Shown in pieces: positions 6,402 to 7,529 of a DNA stretch of 7,529 nucleotides. The stretch lies in NCBI GenBank assembly GCA_030453435.1, contig JAKDKI010000098.1:1-7529 (forward strand), written 5' to 3'. How positions within the stretch are numbered: position 1 is the first letter of the stretch; each line of letters starts with the position of its first letter. This stretch comes from Kocuria sp. (GTDB lineage: Bacteria > Actinomycetota > Actinomycetes > Actinomycetales > Micrococcaceae). The notes beneath the pieces were generated by a model. It searched no databases. It was not told the origin of the DNA and saw nothing but the letters and a program-made list of their open reading frames with translations. The translations under genes and the position numbers were made by a program.

Positions 6402-7348
6402 CACAAGCTCATTTCTGCGTTGTCCATGCCGCGCATTCCGCGAGCGGCTACGAGTTCCTGCAAGGTGACCGGCTCGACCGACACGTTGGATTGTGCAGCG
6501 CGGCGGTGATCGTCGTCGGTGGCGGAGCCGTCGACCGTGACGGAAAGGATGTTGCCCAGTCGGTGCTCGCGAAAAACCTGCCGCTCCCCCACCAGTTCAC
6601 GGACCACGGGCTCGAGCCCTCGGAGCACGAAGGCACTGTCCCTGGCATGGTCGATGTCCGCATTCAGAGTGACCTGCCCGTCCTCGAGCATGACCACGTT
6701 CTCCAGCAGATCCGAGACCTCGTCGATCAAGTGCGTGGAGAGAATCACGGTTCGGGGGTGTTCGGCGATCTCTCGCGCAAACTCTTCGTAGAACAGGCTC
6801 CGGTGCGCGGGATCCAGGCCCAGATAGGGCTCGTCCATGAACGTGTACGGCGCCCTGGAGGCCAACCCGATCACAATGGCCAACGCGCTGCGCTGACCAC
6901 GCGAGAGCTTGACCGTCCGAGTCCCCATGGGGAGCCGGAACCGAGAGGCCAGCCGCTCCGCGAGCGCAGCGTCCCACTCGGGGTAGAACCTGGGGAGGAT
7001 GCGCAGTAGTGACGTGGGTGTGTCATCGTCGTGGAACTTCTGGTCCTCGTGGATGAAGCACGTGCGTTCCAGCACTTTGGCGTTTTCCCTGGGGTCTTCA
7101 CCGTCGATGAGGACCTCTCCCGAACTGCGGAACTTATGATTCAGGATCACGGCCATCAGCGTGGTCTTACCCACCCCGTTCGCACCGAGCAACCCGTGCA
7201 CCCGGTTGGGTGCGAAATCCACGGTGATGTCTTTCAGCACGTGCTTCTTGCCGAAAGACTTATTGAGGTTTCTGATCTGAATGCCCTGCTGACCCGTGTC
7301 CCACGGAGCACCCGTTCGATGATCTGCCTGTAGAGCTTGGGAACTCAT
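6401..7348 (-). CDS. ABC transporter ATP-binding protein, YtrB-like
   Basis: A 315-residue nucleotide-binding subunit that would power the permease encoded next. Motifs are: Walker A GANGVGKT at 55-62, Q-loop region FIHEDQKF with Q103, signature LSRGQ at 148-152, Walker B with YTFMDEPYLGLDP at 168-180 (D172, E173), and H-loop STHLIDE with H206. The signature has Arg where LSGGQ has Gly. As I recall them, the LSRGQRSA and DEPYLGLD patterns are typical of actinobacterial YtrB-type ATPases found behind a GntR regulator, so the change is a family trait and not damage. About 90 residues after the H-loop region form a C-terminal extension that may contact the permease or sense substrate. The start ATG 7348 has AAAGGA six bases upstream and overlaps the regulator stop as ATGA. 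Family members are linked to envelope stress, antibiotic or peptide export; which applies here is unknown. Confidence 0.93.
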   Translation of the reverse strand: MSSQALQADHRTGAPWDTGQQGIQIRNLNKSFGKKHVLKDITVDFAPNRVHGLLGANGVGKTTLMAVILNHKFRSSGEVLIDGEDPRENAKVLERTCFIHEDQKFHDDDTPTSLLRILPRFYPEWDAALAERLASRFRLPMGTRTVKLSRGQRSALAIVIGLASRAPYTFMDEPYLGLDPAHRSLFYEEFAREIAEHPRTVILSTHLIDEVSDLLENVVMLEDGQVTLNADIDHARDSAFVLRGLEPVVRELVGERQVFREHRLGNILSVTVDGSATDDDHRRAAQSNVSVEPVTLQELVAARGMRGMDNAEMSL

Positions 7349-7529
7349 GGCGTGTCCTTTCTGATGAGCGCAACCATGTCGTCCAGGGACAAACCGAGTC
7401 GCTGTGCCTCGGCCACTGCCGGGCGAATGAAGTCTTCGTCGAACGCCTTACGGCGTTCCTCACGCAAAATTTCAGGACCGTTGGCATCCACGAACGTTCC
7501 TATTCCACGACGCCGCACCAGGACTCCCT
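7345..7529 (-). CDS. GntR-family (YtrA subfamily) transcriptional regulator, C-terminal part
   Basis: This frame is open from the window edge to the TGA at 7345-7347; the 5' part lies outside the window. The 60 visible residues begin GVLVRRRGIGTFV, the wing hairpin that ends a GntR winged-helix DNA-binding domain. About 45 mostly helical residues follow (REERRKAFDEDF, then LGLSLDDMVALI). Such a short C-terminal region, in place of a FadR- or HutC-type ligand domain, identifies the YtrA subfamily, whose members normally repress their own operon with an ABC transporter. The last codons overlap the ATPase start (ATGA), so the regulator and transporter genes are translationally linked. Its operator should lie upstream of its missing 5' end and is not visible here. 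The inducing signal is unknown. Confidence 0.9.
   Translation of the reverse strand, partial: GVLVRRRGIGTFVDANGPEILREERRKAFDEDFIRPAVAEAQRLGLSLDDMVALIRKDTP
7355..7360 (-). promoter_or_regulatory. Ribosome binding site of the ABC ATPase gene
   Basis: AAAGGA on the minus strand, six bases before ATG 7348, lies inside the end of the regulator gene. It is one of the better Shine-Dalgarno sequences in the window and supports the ATG 7348 start. It also allows initiation independent of the overlapping regulator stop. Confidence 0.65.

Noticed and set aside
6905..6919. Degenerate ABC signature (LSRGQ for LSGGQ) as a sign of an inactive ATPase
   Set aside because: Walker A, Walker B glutamate and H-loop are intact, and Arg at this position is, to my knowledge, usual in YtrB-type actinobacterial ATPases.

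Overview
The window looks like ordinary chromosome of a high-GC Gram-positive bacterium (Actinomycetota, possibly Micrococcales or a relative; genus not determinable from the sequence alone). The grounds are GC-rich third codon positions, frequent GTG starts, -10-like TAnnnT hexamers placed exactly where leaderless transcripts would begin, and actinobacterial-looking protein families. I see no mobile element, tRNA, rRNA, CRISPR array or phage gene. The genes are tightly packed and the longest gap is about 180 bases.

Layout. (1) 2-706, minus: AlkB-type 2-oxoglutarate/Fe(II) DNA repair dioxygenase. (2) 786-1937, plus: ATP-grasp ligase-like protein of unknown substrate, divergent from alkB across a 79-base spacer. 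The spacer holds a leaderless-type -10 for each gene and an inverted repeat between them. (3) 1934-3490, minus: a MurJ/MviN-family lipid-linked oligosaccharide flippase, tail to tail with the ATP-grasp gene; both stop codons lie in one CTAG tetranucleotide. (4) 3674-4654, plus: YhbW-like luciferase-family flavin-dependent oxidoreductase. (5) 4685-5509, minus: alpha/beta hydrolase. (6) A strong hairpin at 5622-5663, then a minus-strand operon read from the right-hand end: a GntR/YtrA-type regulator (only its C-terminal part is in the window), an ABC ATPase of the YtrB type, and a six-helix permease. These genes overlap by 4 bases (ATGA) and 1 base (TGATG).

How the genes may work together. The GntR-ATPase-permease set is a clear self-regulated ABC efflux or stress operon of the YtrA type. 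The ATP-grasp protein and the flippase could both serve envelope glycan chemistry: one joins a carboxylate to an amine, the other moves a lipid-linked product. They are convergent, not co-transcribed, so this is inference only. The flippase keeps some but not all of the arginines important in E. coli MurJ, so it is probably a paralogue with another substrate. The oxidoreductase and the hydrolase are standalone metabolic genes with no visible partner. Points most worth a second look are the compact alkB/ATP-grasp divergent promoter with its dyad, the altered MurJ-family cavity residues, and the orphan ATP-grasp enzyme.
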